A DNA stretch of 64,000 nt, from NCBI RefSeq assembly GCF_039534915.1, contig NZ_BAAAWE010000001.1:4650001-4714000 (forward strand), written 5' to 3'. The DNA comes from Streptomyces roseofulvus (GTDB taxonomy: Bacteria; Actinomycetota; Actinomycetes; Streptomycetales; Streptomycetaceae). The notes under the pieces are model-generated. The model saw only the letters and a program-made list of their open reading frames with translations. It did not search any database and had not been told where the DNA came from. A program made the position numbers and the translations under genes. Positions 11,579 to 19,330 of the stretch are shown piece by piece (position 1 is the first letter of the stretch; each line of letters starts with the position of its first letter).

Positions 11579-11836
11579 TCAGCCGCTCTGCGCCGCCCGG
11601 TGTCGCTTGATCGCCGCGTCGCGCCGGCGCACGTACCAGATGCCGATCAGGCCGAGGCCGCCGCCGGCGAGGCAGGTCCACACCCACCAGGTGAGGTCCC
11701 GGTCGGCGAACCAGCCGTAGAAGGGGACCTGGACCAGGAAGAGGACGAACCAGAGGATCGTCCCGCCGGTGATCGTTCCGACCACCGGCCCCTCCAGGGG
11801 CTCGGGTGCCTCGTGCTTCGGTGTCCACTTCGCCAT
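11579..11836 (-). CDS. DUF2530-family small membrane protein
   Basis: 85 residues from ATG 11834-11836 (MAKWTPKHEAPEPLEGP). Two hydrophobic helices (about 19-38 and 45-65) are separated by a short Trp-rich loop, ending in a basic RRRDAAIKRHRAA tail. Length and layout match the uncharacterised actinobacterial DUF2530 family. It is divergent from the purine permease, sharing a 161-nt promoter region. Confidence 0.85.
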   Translation of the reverse strand: MAKWTPKHEAPEPLEGPVVGTITGGTILWFVLFLVQVPFYGWFADRDLTWWVWTCLAGGGLGLIGIWYVRRRDAAIKRHRAAQSG

Positions 11837-11926
11837 GTGGCTCAGTCTAGGCGGGCCGTTTCCGGGTCTACGCGCGGAGATGGACTCCCGCTCGTTCATG
11901 TGTTCATACTGAAACGGTTTGCCTAT

Positions 11927-11952
11927 GGCGGGTTTCCCTCGTATGAACCGCC
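11927..11952 (+). promoter_or_regulatory. Inverted repeat in permease 5' leader
   Basis: GGCGGGTT (11927-11934) and AACCGCC (11946-11952) form a short stem with one bulge, followed by AAAAAAGG, 45 nt upstream of the permease ATG. It could be an operator or a leader hairpin. No known purine riboswitch core was recognised. Confidence 0.35.
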
Positions 11953-11997
11953 AAAAAAGGACTTCTGGACGTCTTTCCCGAAGAGGAACCCACCCCC

Positions 11998-13449
11998 ATG
12001 AGCACCACGGCCGCCGCCAAGGCCACTTCCCCCGAGCCGCGGATCCCCCAGGAACCGGCCTCGGCCCTCGACCGCTTCTTCCGGATCTCCGAGCGCGGCT
12101 CCACCGTCGGCCGCGAGGTCCGCGGCGGTTTCGCCACCTTCTTCGCGATGGCCTACATCATCGTGCTGAACCCGATCATCCTCGGCAGCGCCAAGGACAT
12201 GTACGGGCACCAGCTCGACGGCGGCCAGCTCGTCACCGCCACCGTCCTGACGGCGGCCTTCTCGACGCTCCTCATGGGCGTGATCGGCAACGTGCCCATC
12301 GCGCTCGCCGCCGGCCTCGGCGTGAACACGGTCGTCGCCCTCCAGCTCGCGCCCCGGATGTCCTGGCCGGACGCCATGGGCATGGTCGTCCTCGCCGGCA
12401 TCGTCGTCATGCTGCTCGTCGCGACCGGTCTGCGCGAGCGCGTCATGAACGCCGTCCCGGTCGGCCTGCGCAAGGGCATCGCGATCGGCATCGGCCTCTT
12501 CATCATGCTGATCGGCCTCGTCGACTCGGGCTTCGTCTCCCGCATCCCCGACGCCGCGCACACCACCGTCCCGCTCCAGCTCGGCTCCGACGGGCACCTC
12601 AACGGCTGGCCGGTCCTCGTCTTCGTCCTGGGCACCCTGCTCACCCTCGCCCTGATCATCCGCAAGGTGCCGGGCGCGATCCTCATCTCGATCGTCGTCA
12701 TGACGATCGTCGCCATGGTGATCAACGCGGTCGCGACCGTCCCGTCCTGGGGCCTGACCACCCCGGAGTGGCCCGGCAACCCGGTCGCCACCCCGGACTT
12801 CGGCCTGGTCGGCGAGGTCAGCCTGTTCGGCGGCTTCGACAAGGTCGGCCTGCTGACCGGCGTCCTCTTCGTCTTCACCGTCCTGCTGTCCTGCTTCTTC
12901 GACGCCATGGGCACGATCCTCGGCGTCGGCGACGAGGCCAAGCTGATCGACAAGGACGGCAACTTCCCGGGCATCAACAAGGTCCTGCTCGTCGACGGCC
13001 TCGCGGTCGCCTCCGGCGGCGCGACCTCCTCCTCGGCCACCACCTGCTTCGTGGAGTCCACGGCGGGCGTCGGCGAGGGCGCCCGCACGGGTCTCGCCTC
13101 GGTCGTCACGGGCGGTCTGTTCTCGGTGGCGCTGTTCCTCACGCCGCTCGCGACCATGGTGCCGTCGCAGGCGGCGACCCCCGCGCTGCTCGCGGTGGGC
13201 TTCCTGATCCTGGCCGGGTCGATCAAGGAGATCGACTGGAGCGACTTCACCATCGCGGTGCCGGCGTTCCTGGCCATGGTGATGATGCCGTTCACCTACT
13301 CGATCACGAACGGCATCGGCATCGGCTTCATCAGCTTCAGCGTGCTGCGGCTCGCGGCCGGCCGGGGCCGCGAGGTCCCGGTGGCCATGTACGTGGTGTC
13401 GGCGATCTTCGTCTTCTACTACGCGATGCCGGCGCTGGGCCTGACCTGA
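11998..13449 (+). CDS. NCS2-family (AzgA-type) purine permease
   Basis: 483 residues, about 12-14 hydrophobic segments. Signatures of the guanine/hypoxanthine/adenine permease branch are GGFATFFAMAYIIVLNP (about 43-59), GLGVNTVVA, CFFDAMGTILGVG (about 300-312) and SGGATSSSATTCFVES, which contains the conserved TM10 region. It acts in the cytoplasmic membrane, importing a nucleobase by proton symport in characterised relatives. Start ATG 11998. The 3' end overlaps the antisense ribbon-helix-helix gene by 31 nt. Confidence 0.93.
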   Translation: MSTTAAAKATSPEPRIPQEPASALDRFFRISERGSTVGREVRGGFATFFAMAYIIVLNPIILGSAKDMYGHQLDGGQLVTATVLTAAFSTLLMGVIGNVPIALAAGLGVNTVVALQLAPRMSWPDAMGMVVLAGIVVMLLVATGLRERVMNAVPVGLRKGIAIGIGLFIMLIGLVDSGFVSRIPDAAHTTVPLQLGSDGHLNGWPVLVFVLGTLLTLALIIRKVPGAILISIVVMTIVAMVINAVATVPSWGLTTPEWPGNPVATPDFGLVGEVSLFGGFDKVGLLTGVLFVFTVLLSCFFDAMGTILGVGDEAKLIDKDGNFPGINKVLLVDGLAVASGGATSSSATTCFVESTAGVGEGARTGLASVVTGGLFSVALFLTPLATMVPSQAATPALLAVGFLILAGSIKEIDWSDFTIAVPAFLAMVMMPFTYSITNGIGIGFISFSVLRLAAGRGREVPVAMYVVSAIFVFYYAMPALGLT

Positions 13450-13664
13450 TCGTGCGGGGCGGCGCCGGCGCCGGGGGGCTCCGGCTCCGCCCCGTAGAAC
13501 CTCTCCGTCTCCTCGACGGCGGTCTTGAACCGCTCGTCGAAGTCCTCTCGAATGAGCGTCCGGACGACATAGTCCTGGACGCTCATTCCTCTTCTGGCGG
13601 CGTGACCCTTGAGCCGGTCGAGCAGCTCACTGTCGATGCGCAGGCTGAGCACTGTCGATCCCAT
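13419..13664 (-). CDS. Ribbon-helix-helix (CopG-like) DNA-binding protein
   Basis: 81 residues, start ATG 13662-13664. VLSLRIDSELLDRLKGHAARRGMSVQDYVVRTLIRE is a clear RHH fold: one beta strand and two helices, as in CopG/Arc/VapB antitoxins. The C-terminal 30 residues are Pro/Ala-rich and would normally contact a partner, but no toxin gene is adjacent. The gene's 3' end lies antisense within the permease. It could be a stand-alone regulator or an orphan antitoxin. Confidence 0.8.
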   Translation of the reverse strand: MGSTVLSLRIDSELLDRLKGHAARRGMSVQDYVVRTLIREDFDERFKTAVEETERFYGAEPEPPGAGAAPHDQVRPSAGIA

Positions 13665-13816
13665 GCCGTTCAGGGTCGGGGCTGGCGGGGCCTCTTTGCG
13701 TCACTTTCCGGATCCGGCTCACTCATTTGGGTGATGCATGGATACCCACCCGTGACCTGGGCCGACGTGATGCGTGCGACACGCGCACGTTCGAGTGGTC
13801 CTTAGCGAGAGTAATG

Positions 13817-13829
13817 AGTTAGGCTAACT
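13817..13829. promoter_or_regulatory. Palindromic operator and -10 of the marR-MFS operon
   Basis: AGTTAGGCTAACT is a perfect 13-bp palindrome ending 2 nt before the ATG at 13832. It contains a TAGGCT -10 box (13820-13825), which places the transcription start on the initiation codon. Two readings are possible: the autoregulatory site of the MarR protein, or an iron-box core, since the DmdR/IdeR consensus centre is GTTAGGCTAAC. Confidence 0.65.
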
Positions 13830-13831
13830 AC

Positions 13832-14275
13832 ATGCCTGACCTGTCCCACGGCACCGCCGACGACGCCGCGGCCGTGAACGCGCTGCGCTCGTCCGTGATG
13901 CGGCTGAGCCGGCGCCTCAAGCGCCAGCGCGTCGACGAGTCGCTGAGCCCCACCGAGATGTCGGTGCTCGGCACCCTGGCCCTCTGCGGCTCCGCCACCC
14001 CCGGTGAGCTGGCCCGCAAGGAGCACGTCCAGCCGCCGTCGATGACCCGCATCGTCGCCCTGCTCGAAGCCAAGGGACTGGTCCGGCTCGAGCCGCATCC
14101 CGACGACCGCCGGCAGAAGGTGGTCAGCCAGACCGAGAGGGCCGAGGCCATGCTCGAGGACGCCCGCCGCAAGCGGAACGCCTGGCTGGCCTCCCTCGCC
14201 GAGGGTCTGGACGAGGACGAGTGGGCCGTACTGCGCGCGGCCGCTCCCGTCCTGGAGAAGCTCGCCCATCTCTGA
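13832..14275 (+). CDS. MarR-family transcriptional regulator
   Basis: 147 residues. The winged helix covers about 38-105: LSPTEMSVLGTLALCGSATPGELARKEHV, PPSMTRIVALLEAKGLVRLEPHPDDRRQKVVS with the typical DDRR wing. Long N- and C-terminal helices make the dimer. It heads an operon with the MFS gene (26-nt gap), a common regulator-exporter arrangement. The start ATG lacks a Shine-Dalgarno and lies 6 nt after a TAGGCT box, consistent with a leaderless transcript. Confidence 0.9.
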   Translation: MPDLSHGTADDAAAVNALRSSVMRLSRRLKRQRVDESLSPTEMSVLGTLALCGSATPGELARKEHVQPPSMTRIVALLEAKGLVRLEPHPDDRRQKVVSQTERAEAMLEDARRKRNAWLASLAEGLDEDEWAVLRAAAPVLEKLAHL

Positions 14276-14301
14276 ACCGAGCGCCAAGGAGGCGACGCAC
14301 T

Positions 14302-15660
14302 TTGAGTACGGGACCCGGAGCAGACTCCGCACCCGTCCATCAACCCACCCTCGACACCCGCGGGCGCGAGAGGGCCCCCAGGGGAACCTTCTCCTCGCTC
14401 TCGATCCGGAACTACCGGCTGTTCTTCACCGGAGCGATCGTCTCCAACACCGGTACGTGGATGGCCCGGATCACCCAGGACTGGCTGGTCCTGAGCCTCA
14501 CCGGCTCGGCCGCCGCCGTCGGCATCACCACGGCCCTGCAGTTCCTGCCGATGCTCCTCTTCGGCCTCTACGGCGGAGTCGTCGCCGACCGCTACCCGAA
14601 GCGGCGCCTGCTGCTGATCAGCCAGGCCGCCCTCGGCCTGTGCGGTCTCGCGCTCGCCGCGCTCACCCTCTCCGGACAGGTGCAGGTCTGGCACGTCTAC
14701 CTGATCGCCTTCCTCCTCGGCATGGTGACCGTCGTCGACAACCCGGCCCGGCAGTCCTTCGTCTCCGAGATGGTCGGCCCCGACCGGCTCCGCAACGCCG
14801 TCTCGCTCAATTCCGCCAACTTCCAGTCCGCCCGGCTCGTCGGCCCCGCCGTCGCCGGCGTGCTGATCGCCGGAGTCGGCAGCGGCTGGGCCTTCCTCAT
14901 CAACGGCCTGTCCTTCCTCGCCCCGCTGACCGCGCTCTGGCTGATGCGCCCGAGCGAGCTCCACAAGGTGGAGCGCGCCCCGCGCGGCAAGGGGCAGCTC
15001 CGGGAGGGCCTGCGGTACGTGGCGGGCCGGCCGGACCTGATCTGGCCGATCGTCCTCGTCGGCTTCGTCGGCACCTTCGGCTTCAACTTCCCGATCTGGC
15101 TGACCGCCTTCTCCGGGGAGGTCTTCCACGTCGGCGCCGGCAGCTACGGCCTCCTCAACACGCTGATGGCGGCCGGCTCCCTCGCGGGCGCCCTGCTCGC
15201 GGCCCGCCGCGGCTCCACCCGGCTGCGGATGCTGGTGATCGCCGCGGGCGTCTTCGGCGGCCTGGAGGTCGCGGCCGCGTTCTCGCCGTCGTTCTGGCTC
15301 TTCGCGCTGCTGCTCGTGCCCATCGGCATGATCGGCCTCACCGTGAACATCACCGCCAACTCGGCCGTCCAGATGGCGACCGACCCGGTCATGCGCGGCC
15401 GGGTGATGAGCCTCTACATGATGGTCTTCGCGGGCGGTACGCCGATCGGCGCGCCGCTGCTCGGCTGGGTCACCGACACGTACGGCGCCCGCGTCGGCTT
15501 CGCGACGGGCGGTCTGGTCTCGCTCGCCGCGGCGGCCGTCATCGGCCTGGTCCTGGCCCGGATCGGCAACCTGAGGGTCGCCATGGGCTGGCGCCACGGC
15601 CACCCGAGCCTCCGCTTCGTCCCGCGCGTCGCGCCGGAGCGGCTGACCGCGGCGGCCTGA
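14302..15660 (+). CDS. MFS exporter, MFS_3/EntS-like family
   Basis: 452 residues beginning at TTG 14302, chosen because AGGAGG at 14287-14292 has ideal spacing and no better codon follows. After a roughly 30-residue hydrophilic N terminus come about 12 TM segments. VVADRYPKRRLLLISQAALGL is the loop 2-3 motif, and DNPARQSFVSEMVGPDRLRNAVSLNSANFQSARLVGPAVAG is typical of the MFS_3 branch that includes siderophore exporter EntS and macrolide exporters. Substrate unknown. Cotranscribed with marR; ends at a long perfect hairpin. Confidence 0.88.
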   Translation: MSTGPGADSAPVHQPTLDTRGRERAPRGTFSSLSIRNYRLFFTGAIVSNTGTWMARITQDWLVLSLTGSAAAVGITTALQFLPMLLFGLYGGVVADRYPKRRLLLISQAALGLCGLALAALTLSGQVQVWHVYLIAFLLGMVTVVDNPARQSFVSEMVGPDRLRNAVSLNSANFQSARLVGPAVAGVLIAGVGSGWAFLINGLSFLAPLTALWLMRPSELHKVERAPRGKGQLREGLRYVAGRPDLIWPIVLVGFVGTFGFNFPIWLTAFSGEVFHVGAGSYGLLNTLMAAGSLAGALLAARRGSTRLRMLVIAAGVFGGLEVAAAFSPSFWLFALLLVPIGMIGLTVNITANSAVQMATDPVMRGRVMSLYMMVFAGGTPIGAPLLGWVTDTYGARVGFATGGLVSLAAAAVIGLVLARIGNLRVAMGWRHGHPSLRFVPRVAPERLTAAA

Positions 15661-15703
15661 CCCGCGCCGTTCCGCACCGCACCCGCACCGCACCGCACCG
15701 TTC

Positions 15704-15753
15704 CGCCGGAGGGGCGGGCGGGAGTCGACCGACTCCCGCCCGCCCCTCCGGCG
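15704..15753. terminator. Long perfect hairpin terminator
   Basis: A 24-bp perfect stem, left arm 15704-15727 and right arm 15730-15753, with only AC between, starting CGCCGGAGGGGCGGGCGGGA. It lies 44 nt after the MFS stop. Such a long GC stem without T-run fits a Streptomyces terminator. Confidence 0.85.
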
Positions 15754-15845
15754 TGTGGCGTCTCGAAATGAACGGTCCGGCACCCGCATGTGGAGATCCT
15801 GTGTATGTTGAGCCGTCAATCACAGGCACCACAAGGGGGGTTCCC

Positions 15846-16352
15846 TTGCGCAACCGCTCCATCCGCCCCGTCATAGCCGCGGCCCTCGTCGCCGGCGGTC
15901 TGACCGGCGTCCTCGTCGCCACCCCGGCCCAGGCCACCGAGTACTCCTCGGCCCTGAAGGTCGCCGGCGTCCAGTACGACGCCCCGGGCAGCGACAACAA
16001 CAGCTGCACGACCGGCAACACCAAGGCCGAGTACGTGACGATCAAGAACTTCTCCCGGACGACGCGGGTCAACCTCAAGGGGTACGTCGTCAAGGACGCG
16101 GTCGGCAACAGCTACACCTTCCGCATCGACCACTACCTGGAGCCCGGCGACTACGTGAAGCTGCGCGGCGGCAAGGGCACCGAGTCCGACGCGAACAACG
16201 TCGCCTACCGCCAGAACTGCAACTTCATCTGGAACAACGACCGGGACACGATCAAGCTGATCAAGCCGGGCGGCGCCTACGCCGACACGCACTCCTACAC
16301 CAAGAGCGCGAACGACCGCGACGGCAACGGCTACATCACCTTCCACAGCTGA
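15846..16352 (+). CDS. Secreted lamin-tail-domain protein
   Basis: 168 residues from TTG 15846, preceded by GGGGGG at 15835-15840. A Sec signal (RNRSIRPVIAAALVAGGLTGVLVATPAQA) ends near residue 31. The mature part, ALKVAGVQYDAPGSDNNS...AEYVTIKNFSRTTRVNLKGYVVKDAVGNSYTF, is the immunoglobulin-like lamin tail domain, found in many secreted actinobacterial proteins. Two Cys (NSCTTG, RQNCNF) may form a disulfide. Function unknown, presumably extracellular binding. Convergent with the GNAT gene, 4 nt apart. Confidence 0.85.
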   Translation: MRNRSIRPVIAAALVAGGLTGVLVATPAQATEYSSALKVAGVQYDAPGSDNNSCTTGNTKAEYVTIKNFSRTTRVNLKGYVVKDAVGNSYTFRIDHYLEPGDYVKLRGGKGTESDANNVAYRQNCNFIWNNDRDTIKLIKPGGAYADTHSYTKSANDRDGNGYITFHS

Positions 16353-16356
16353 GGCG

Positions 16357-16878
16357 TCAGGGCGACACCCGCATCCCCAGGACCTGTCCCGGCCACGCGT
16401 CGACCGTGAACGGATCGGTGCGGGTGAAGCCCTGCCGCTCGTAGTACGCGACGAGCCGCCCCTCGCTGCCCGCGAAGCAGTCCACGCGGAGCAGCGAGAC
16501 GCCCGCGCGGCGGGTCTCCTCCGCCGCGTGGGCGAGCAGCGCCGCGCCCACGCCGAGGCCGTGGAACCGCCCGTCGGTGGCGAGGTAGCGCACGTACCGC
16601 TCCGGCTCGCCGGCCGGCGGCACGTACGTCCCGGGGTGCGGCGTCAGCGTCAGCGTCCCGGCCGGGACGCCGTCCACCTCCGCGATCCACGGCTCGCCCT
16701 CGCCCATCACCCGCCCCACGTGCTCCACCGTCTCCGGGCGGGAGGTGAAGGGCGTGGTGCCCCACTGGGCGGTGATCCCGCGGCCGTTGAGCCAGACGAC
16801 GGCGCTGTCGAGTATCGCGAGGACGGCCGGCAGGTCCGCCGGCCCCCCGCGCCTGATCCTGATCGCATGGGTCTCCAT
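16357..16878 (-). CDS. GNAT-family N-acetyltransferase
   Basis: 173 residues. Acetyl-CoA site motif A: VRYLATDGRFHGLGVGAALLAHAAEETRRAG, with the R/Q-x-x-G-x-G/A loop as GLGVGA. Motif B: LLRVDCFAGSEGRLVAYYERQGF. The acceptor substrate cannot be inferred. The start ATG at 16876-16878 is the first codon of the conserved METHAIRIRRG opening. Confidence 0.88.
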   Translation of the reverse strand: METHAIRIRRGGPADLPAVLAILDSAVVWLNGRGITAQWGTTPFTSRPETVEHVGRVMGEGEPWIAEVDGVPAGTLTLTPHPGTYVPPAGEPERYVRYLATDGRFHGLGVGAALLAHAAEETRRAGVSLLRVDCFAGSEGRLVAYYERQGFTRTDPFTVDAWPGQVLGMRVSP

Positions 16879-16963
16879 CCGGCGAGGCTAGCCGAGCCCC
16901 GGAGCGGCCCGGCCGGTGTTCCGGCGCGGCCGGACCGGCCCCGGGGCTGCCAGACTGGCGCCC

Positions 16964-17578
16964 ATGAGGCTCTTCGCCGCCGTCCTGCCGCCCGCCGCCC
17001 CGCTCGCCGAACTGGGTGCCGTCGTCGACGGGCTCCACGCCCTGCCCGGGGCGGACGCGCTGCGCTGGACCTCCCGCCCGGGGTGGCACTTCACCCTCGC
17101 GTTCATGGGCGAGGTCGACGACGCCCTCCTGCCGGACCTGCACGACCGGCTGGCCCGGGCCGCCCGCCGCACCCCGCCGTTCGGACTCCGGCTGCACGGC
17201 GGCGGCCACTTCGGGCGGCGCGCCCTGTGGACCGGCGCCGCCGGGGACCTGGACGGGATGCGGCTGCTCGCCGAGCGCGCCGACGCGGCGGCCCGCAGGG
17301 CCGGGGTCCCCATGGAGGAGCACCGCCGCTACCAGGCCCACCTGACGATCGCACGCGCCCGCGGCGAGGACGTCCCCCTGACCCCCTTCGTCGACGCCCT
17401 GCACCACTTCGAGGGCACCCGCTGGCAGGTCGGCGAGCTGGCGCTGGTCCGCTCGAACCTGCCGGTGAGCGGGGTGCCCGGGGAGCAGCCCCGGTACGAG
17501 ACGGTGGCCGCCTGGCCGCTGGAGGGCGGGGCGCGGGCGGCGGAGGGCGGGGCCGGGGCGGGGGAGCGCACCGGTTAA
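16964..17578 (+). CDS. thpR: RNA 2',3'-cyclic phosphodiesterase
   Basis: 204 residues, 2H phosphoesterase family (LigT/ThpR). The two catalytic H-x-T/S-x motifs are HFTL (near residue 44) and HLTI (near 127). The N terminus MRLFAAVLPP and DALRWTSRPGWHFTLAFMGEV are characteristic. It hydrolyses 2',3'-cyclic phosphates to 2'-phosphates in vitro in relatives. ATG 16964 is 7 nt after a CAGACT -10-like box with no SD, suggesting leaderless expression. The Gly/Ala-rich last 25 residues are a non-conserved tail. Confidence 0.9.
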   Translation: MRLFAAVLPPAAPLAELGAVVDGLHALPGADALRWTSRPGWHFTLAFMGEVDDALLPDLHDRLARAARRTPPFGLRLHGGGHFGRRALWTGAAGDLDGMRLLAERADAAARRAGVPMEEHRRYQAHLTIARARGEDVPLTPFVDALHHFEGTRWQVGELALVRSNLPVSGVPGEQPRYETVAAWPLEGGARAAEGGAGAGERTG

Positions 17579-17587
17579 CCTCGTGGG

Positions 17588-17677
17588 GTGGACCCGAAGA
17601 CTCGTAACCGGATCATGGCCGGTGTGCTCGTACTGATGTTCGCGGTGATCGCGCTGGCCTCCGTCGTCGGCCAGTAA
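17588..17677 (+). CDS. Small single-pass membrane protein (29 residues)
   Basis: GTG 17588 opens a 29-residue frame: MDPKTRNRIMAGVLVLMFAVIALASVVGQ, a short basic N terminus followed by one transmembrane helix. It is too short for ordinary ORF finders. TAACCT at 17576-17581 lies 6 nt before the GTG, so leaderless initiation is possible. The composition is clearly membrane-protein-like and unlike a random GC-rich frame. Function unknown. Confidence 0.6.
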   Translation: MDPKTRNRIMAGVLVLMFAVIALASVVGQ

Positions 17678-17691
17678 CCGCGGTAAGCCCT

Positions 17692-17713
17692 TGCTTCGAG
17701 CGCGCTCGAAGCA
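17692..17713. promoter_or_regulatory. 22-bp palindromic operator before the aldo/keto reductase
   Basis: Perfect palindrome with half-site TGCTTCGAGCG, preceded by T so that TTGCTT can serve as a -35. It lies 15 nt before the ATG at 17729. The geometry, with dyad inside the promoter spacer, is typical of MerR-type activators; no MerR gene is adjacent in this window. Confidence 0.65.
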
Positions 17714-17728
17714 GTTGGCTGGTGACTC

Positions 17729-18718
17729 ATGGAGTACACGCAGCTCGGACGCACCGGACTCAAGGTCAGCCGCCTCGTCCTCGGCACGATGAACTTCGGC
17801 CCGCAGACCGACGAGGCCACCAGTCACGCGATCATGGACACGGCGCTCGACGCCGGCCTCAACTTCTTCGACACGGCCAACGTCTACGGCTGGGGCGTGA
17901 ACAAGGGCCGCACCGAGGAGATCATCGGCTCCTGGTTCGCCAAGGGCGACGGCCGCCGCGACCGGACCGTCCTCGCCACCAAGGTGTACGGGAACATGGG
18001 TCCCGACGGCGAGGCGTGGCCGAACCACGACAAGATCTCGGCGCTCAACATCCGTCGCGCGGTGGACGCCAGCCTCAAGCGGCTCGGCACCGACTACATC
18101 GACGTCTACCAGTTCCACCACGTCGACCGCGCGACCCCCTTCGACGAGGTCTGGCAGGCGATCGACGTCCTGATCACGCAGGGCAAGATCCTCTACGCCG
18201 GCTCGTCCAACTTCCCCGGCTACAAGATCGCCCAGGCGAACGAGGCCGCCGCCCGCCGCGGCATGGTCGGCCTGGTCAGCGAGCAGTGCCTCTACAACCT
18301 CTACGAGCGCCGCGCCGAGATGGAGGTCATCCCGGCCGCCCAGGAGTACGGCCTCGGGCTCATCCCCTGGTCGCCGCTGCACGGCGGACTGCTCGGCGGC
18401 GTCCTGAAGAAGGAGACCGAGGGCAAGCGGCGCACCGAGGGCCGCGCGGCGGAGACGCTCGCGGACCCGGCGGTGCGGGCGAAGTTCCAGGCGTACGAGG
18501 ACCTCCTCGACAAGCACGGTCTGGCCCCCGGCGAGGTCGGCCTGGCCTGGCTGCTCACCCGCCCCGGCGTGACGGGTCCGATCGTCGGCCCGCGCACCCC
18601 GGAGCAGCTGGCGGGCGCCCTGCGCGCGCTGGAGCTGGAGCTGTCGGACGAGCTCCTCGCGGAGCTGGACGGGATCTTCCCGGGCCCGGGCCCCTCGCCG
18701 GAGGCGTTCGCCTGGTAG
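17729..18718 (+). CDS. Aldo/keto reductase
   Basis: 329 residues, (beta/alpha)8 NADPH-dependent oxidoreductase. Catalytic tetrad candidates are Asp and Tyr in FFDTANVYGWG (near 50-59), Lys in LATKVYG (near 88) and His in QFHHVD (near 125-130). The C-terminal nucleotide-binding part is GPIVGPRTPEQL. It belongs to the Kv-beta/YajO-like group acting on small aldehydes or ketones; substrate unknown. A 22-bp palindrome directly upstream suggests inducible control. Confidence 0.92.
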   Translation: MEYTQLGRTGLKVSRLVLGTMNFGPQTDEATSHAIMDTALDAGLNFFDTANVYGWGVNKGRTEEIIGSWFAKGDGRRDRTVLATKVYGNMGPDGEAWPNHDKISALNIRRAVDASLKRLGTDYIDVYQFHHVDRATPFDEVWQAIDVLITQGKILYAGSSNFPGYKIAQANEAAARRGMVGLVSEQCLYNLYERRAEMEVIPAAQEYGLGLIPWSPLHGGLLGGVLKKETEGKRRTEGRAAETLADPAVRAKFQAYEDLLDKHGLAPGEVGLAWLLTRPGVTGPIVGPRTPEQLAGALRALELELSDELLAELDGIFPGPGPSPEAFAW

Positions 18719-18730
18719 GTCCCGCGGGGC

Positions 18731-19303
18731 TCAGACGCCGCCGAGCCAGCTGGTGGCGTCGAGGCGGAACGCGGTCTCCGCGGGGACCACGTTCCGCAGG
18801 TCCGCCTCCAGGGCGCGGACGCGGTCGGCGCCCAGGACGGTGCTCCACTCGGCCCGCAGTTCGTCGAAGACGGCGGCGGAGCGGGCCAGGGCGTCGTGGC
18901 CGCGCGGGGTGAGGTGGACGAGTTTGCGGCGCGCGTCGGCGGGATCGTCGGCGCGTTCCGCGTATCCGAGGGCGAGGAGCCGGTCGACGGTCTTGCCGGC
19001 CGCCTGCTTGGAGACCCCGAGCCGGCGGCCGATCTCGCTGGCGGTGGCGCCCCGGTCGCCGATGGCCTGCATGGCGAAGCCGTGGGCGGGCCGCATGTCG
19101 GGGTGGCCCTCCTCGGCGAGCCGGGCGTGCAGCCGGTCGATGAGGGTGCGGAAGCCGCCGAAGAGCAGCAGGGGCAGCAGGAATCCGGGGGAGTCGGGGA
19201 GGCCCGGGGCGCCGGAGGCGTCGGACGCGCCGGGGCGGTCGGGAATCCCCTTGCCCGAATCGACAACCTGGTTTACGTTTTCTCCCGCGACATGGTCAAC
19301 CAT
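18731..19303 (-). CDS. MarR-family transcriptional regulator
   Basis: About 190 residues. The winged helix is in the middle: RPAHGFAMQAIGDRGATASEIGRRLGVSKQAAGKTVDRLLALGYAERADDPADARRKLVHLT. Start: ATG 19301-19303 lies 7 nt after a perfect TAGAAT -10 on the minus strand, so a leaderless start is favoured; ATG 19310-19312 is the alternative. No start codon exists between these and the domain. Divergent from the AhpD-like gene, with the two starts only 27 nt apart and a palindrome on the start codon. Confidence 0.87.
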   Translation of the reverse strand: MVDHVAGENVNQVVDSGKGIPDRPGASDASGAPGLPDSPGFLLPLLLFGGFRTLIDRLHARLAEEGHPDMRPAHGFAMQAIGDRGATASEIGRRLGVSKQAAGKTVDRLLALGYAERADDPADARRKLVHLTPRGHDALARSAAVFDELRAEWSTVLGADRVRALEADLRNVVPAETAFRLDATSWLGGV

Positions 19304-19305
19304 GT
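19290..19305. promoter_or_regulatory. MarR operator in the marR/AhpD-like divergent region
   Basis: ACATGGTCAACCATGT: 7-bp arms with a 2-bp centre, perfect. It covers the favoured MarR start codon and lies about 26 nt upstream of the AhpD-like start. Binding would block both genes. Confidence 0.7.
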
Positions 19306-19330
19306 TGTCCATTCTAGAAGGGGGACCACC

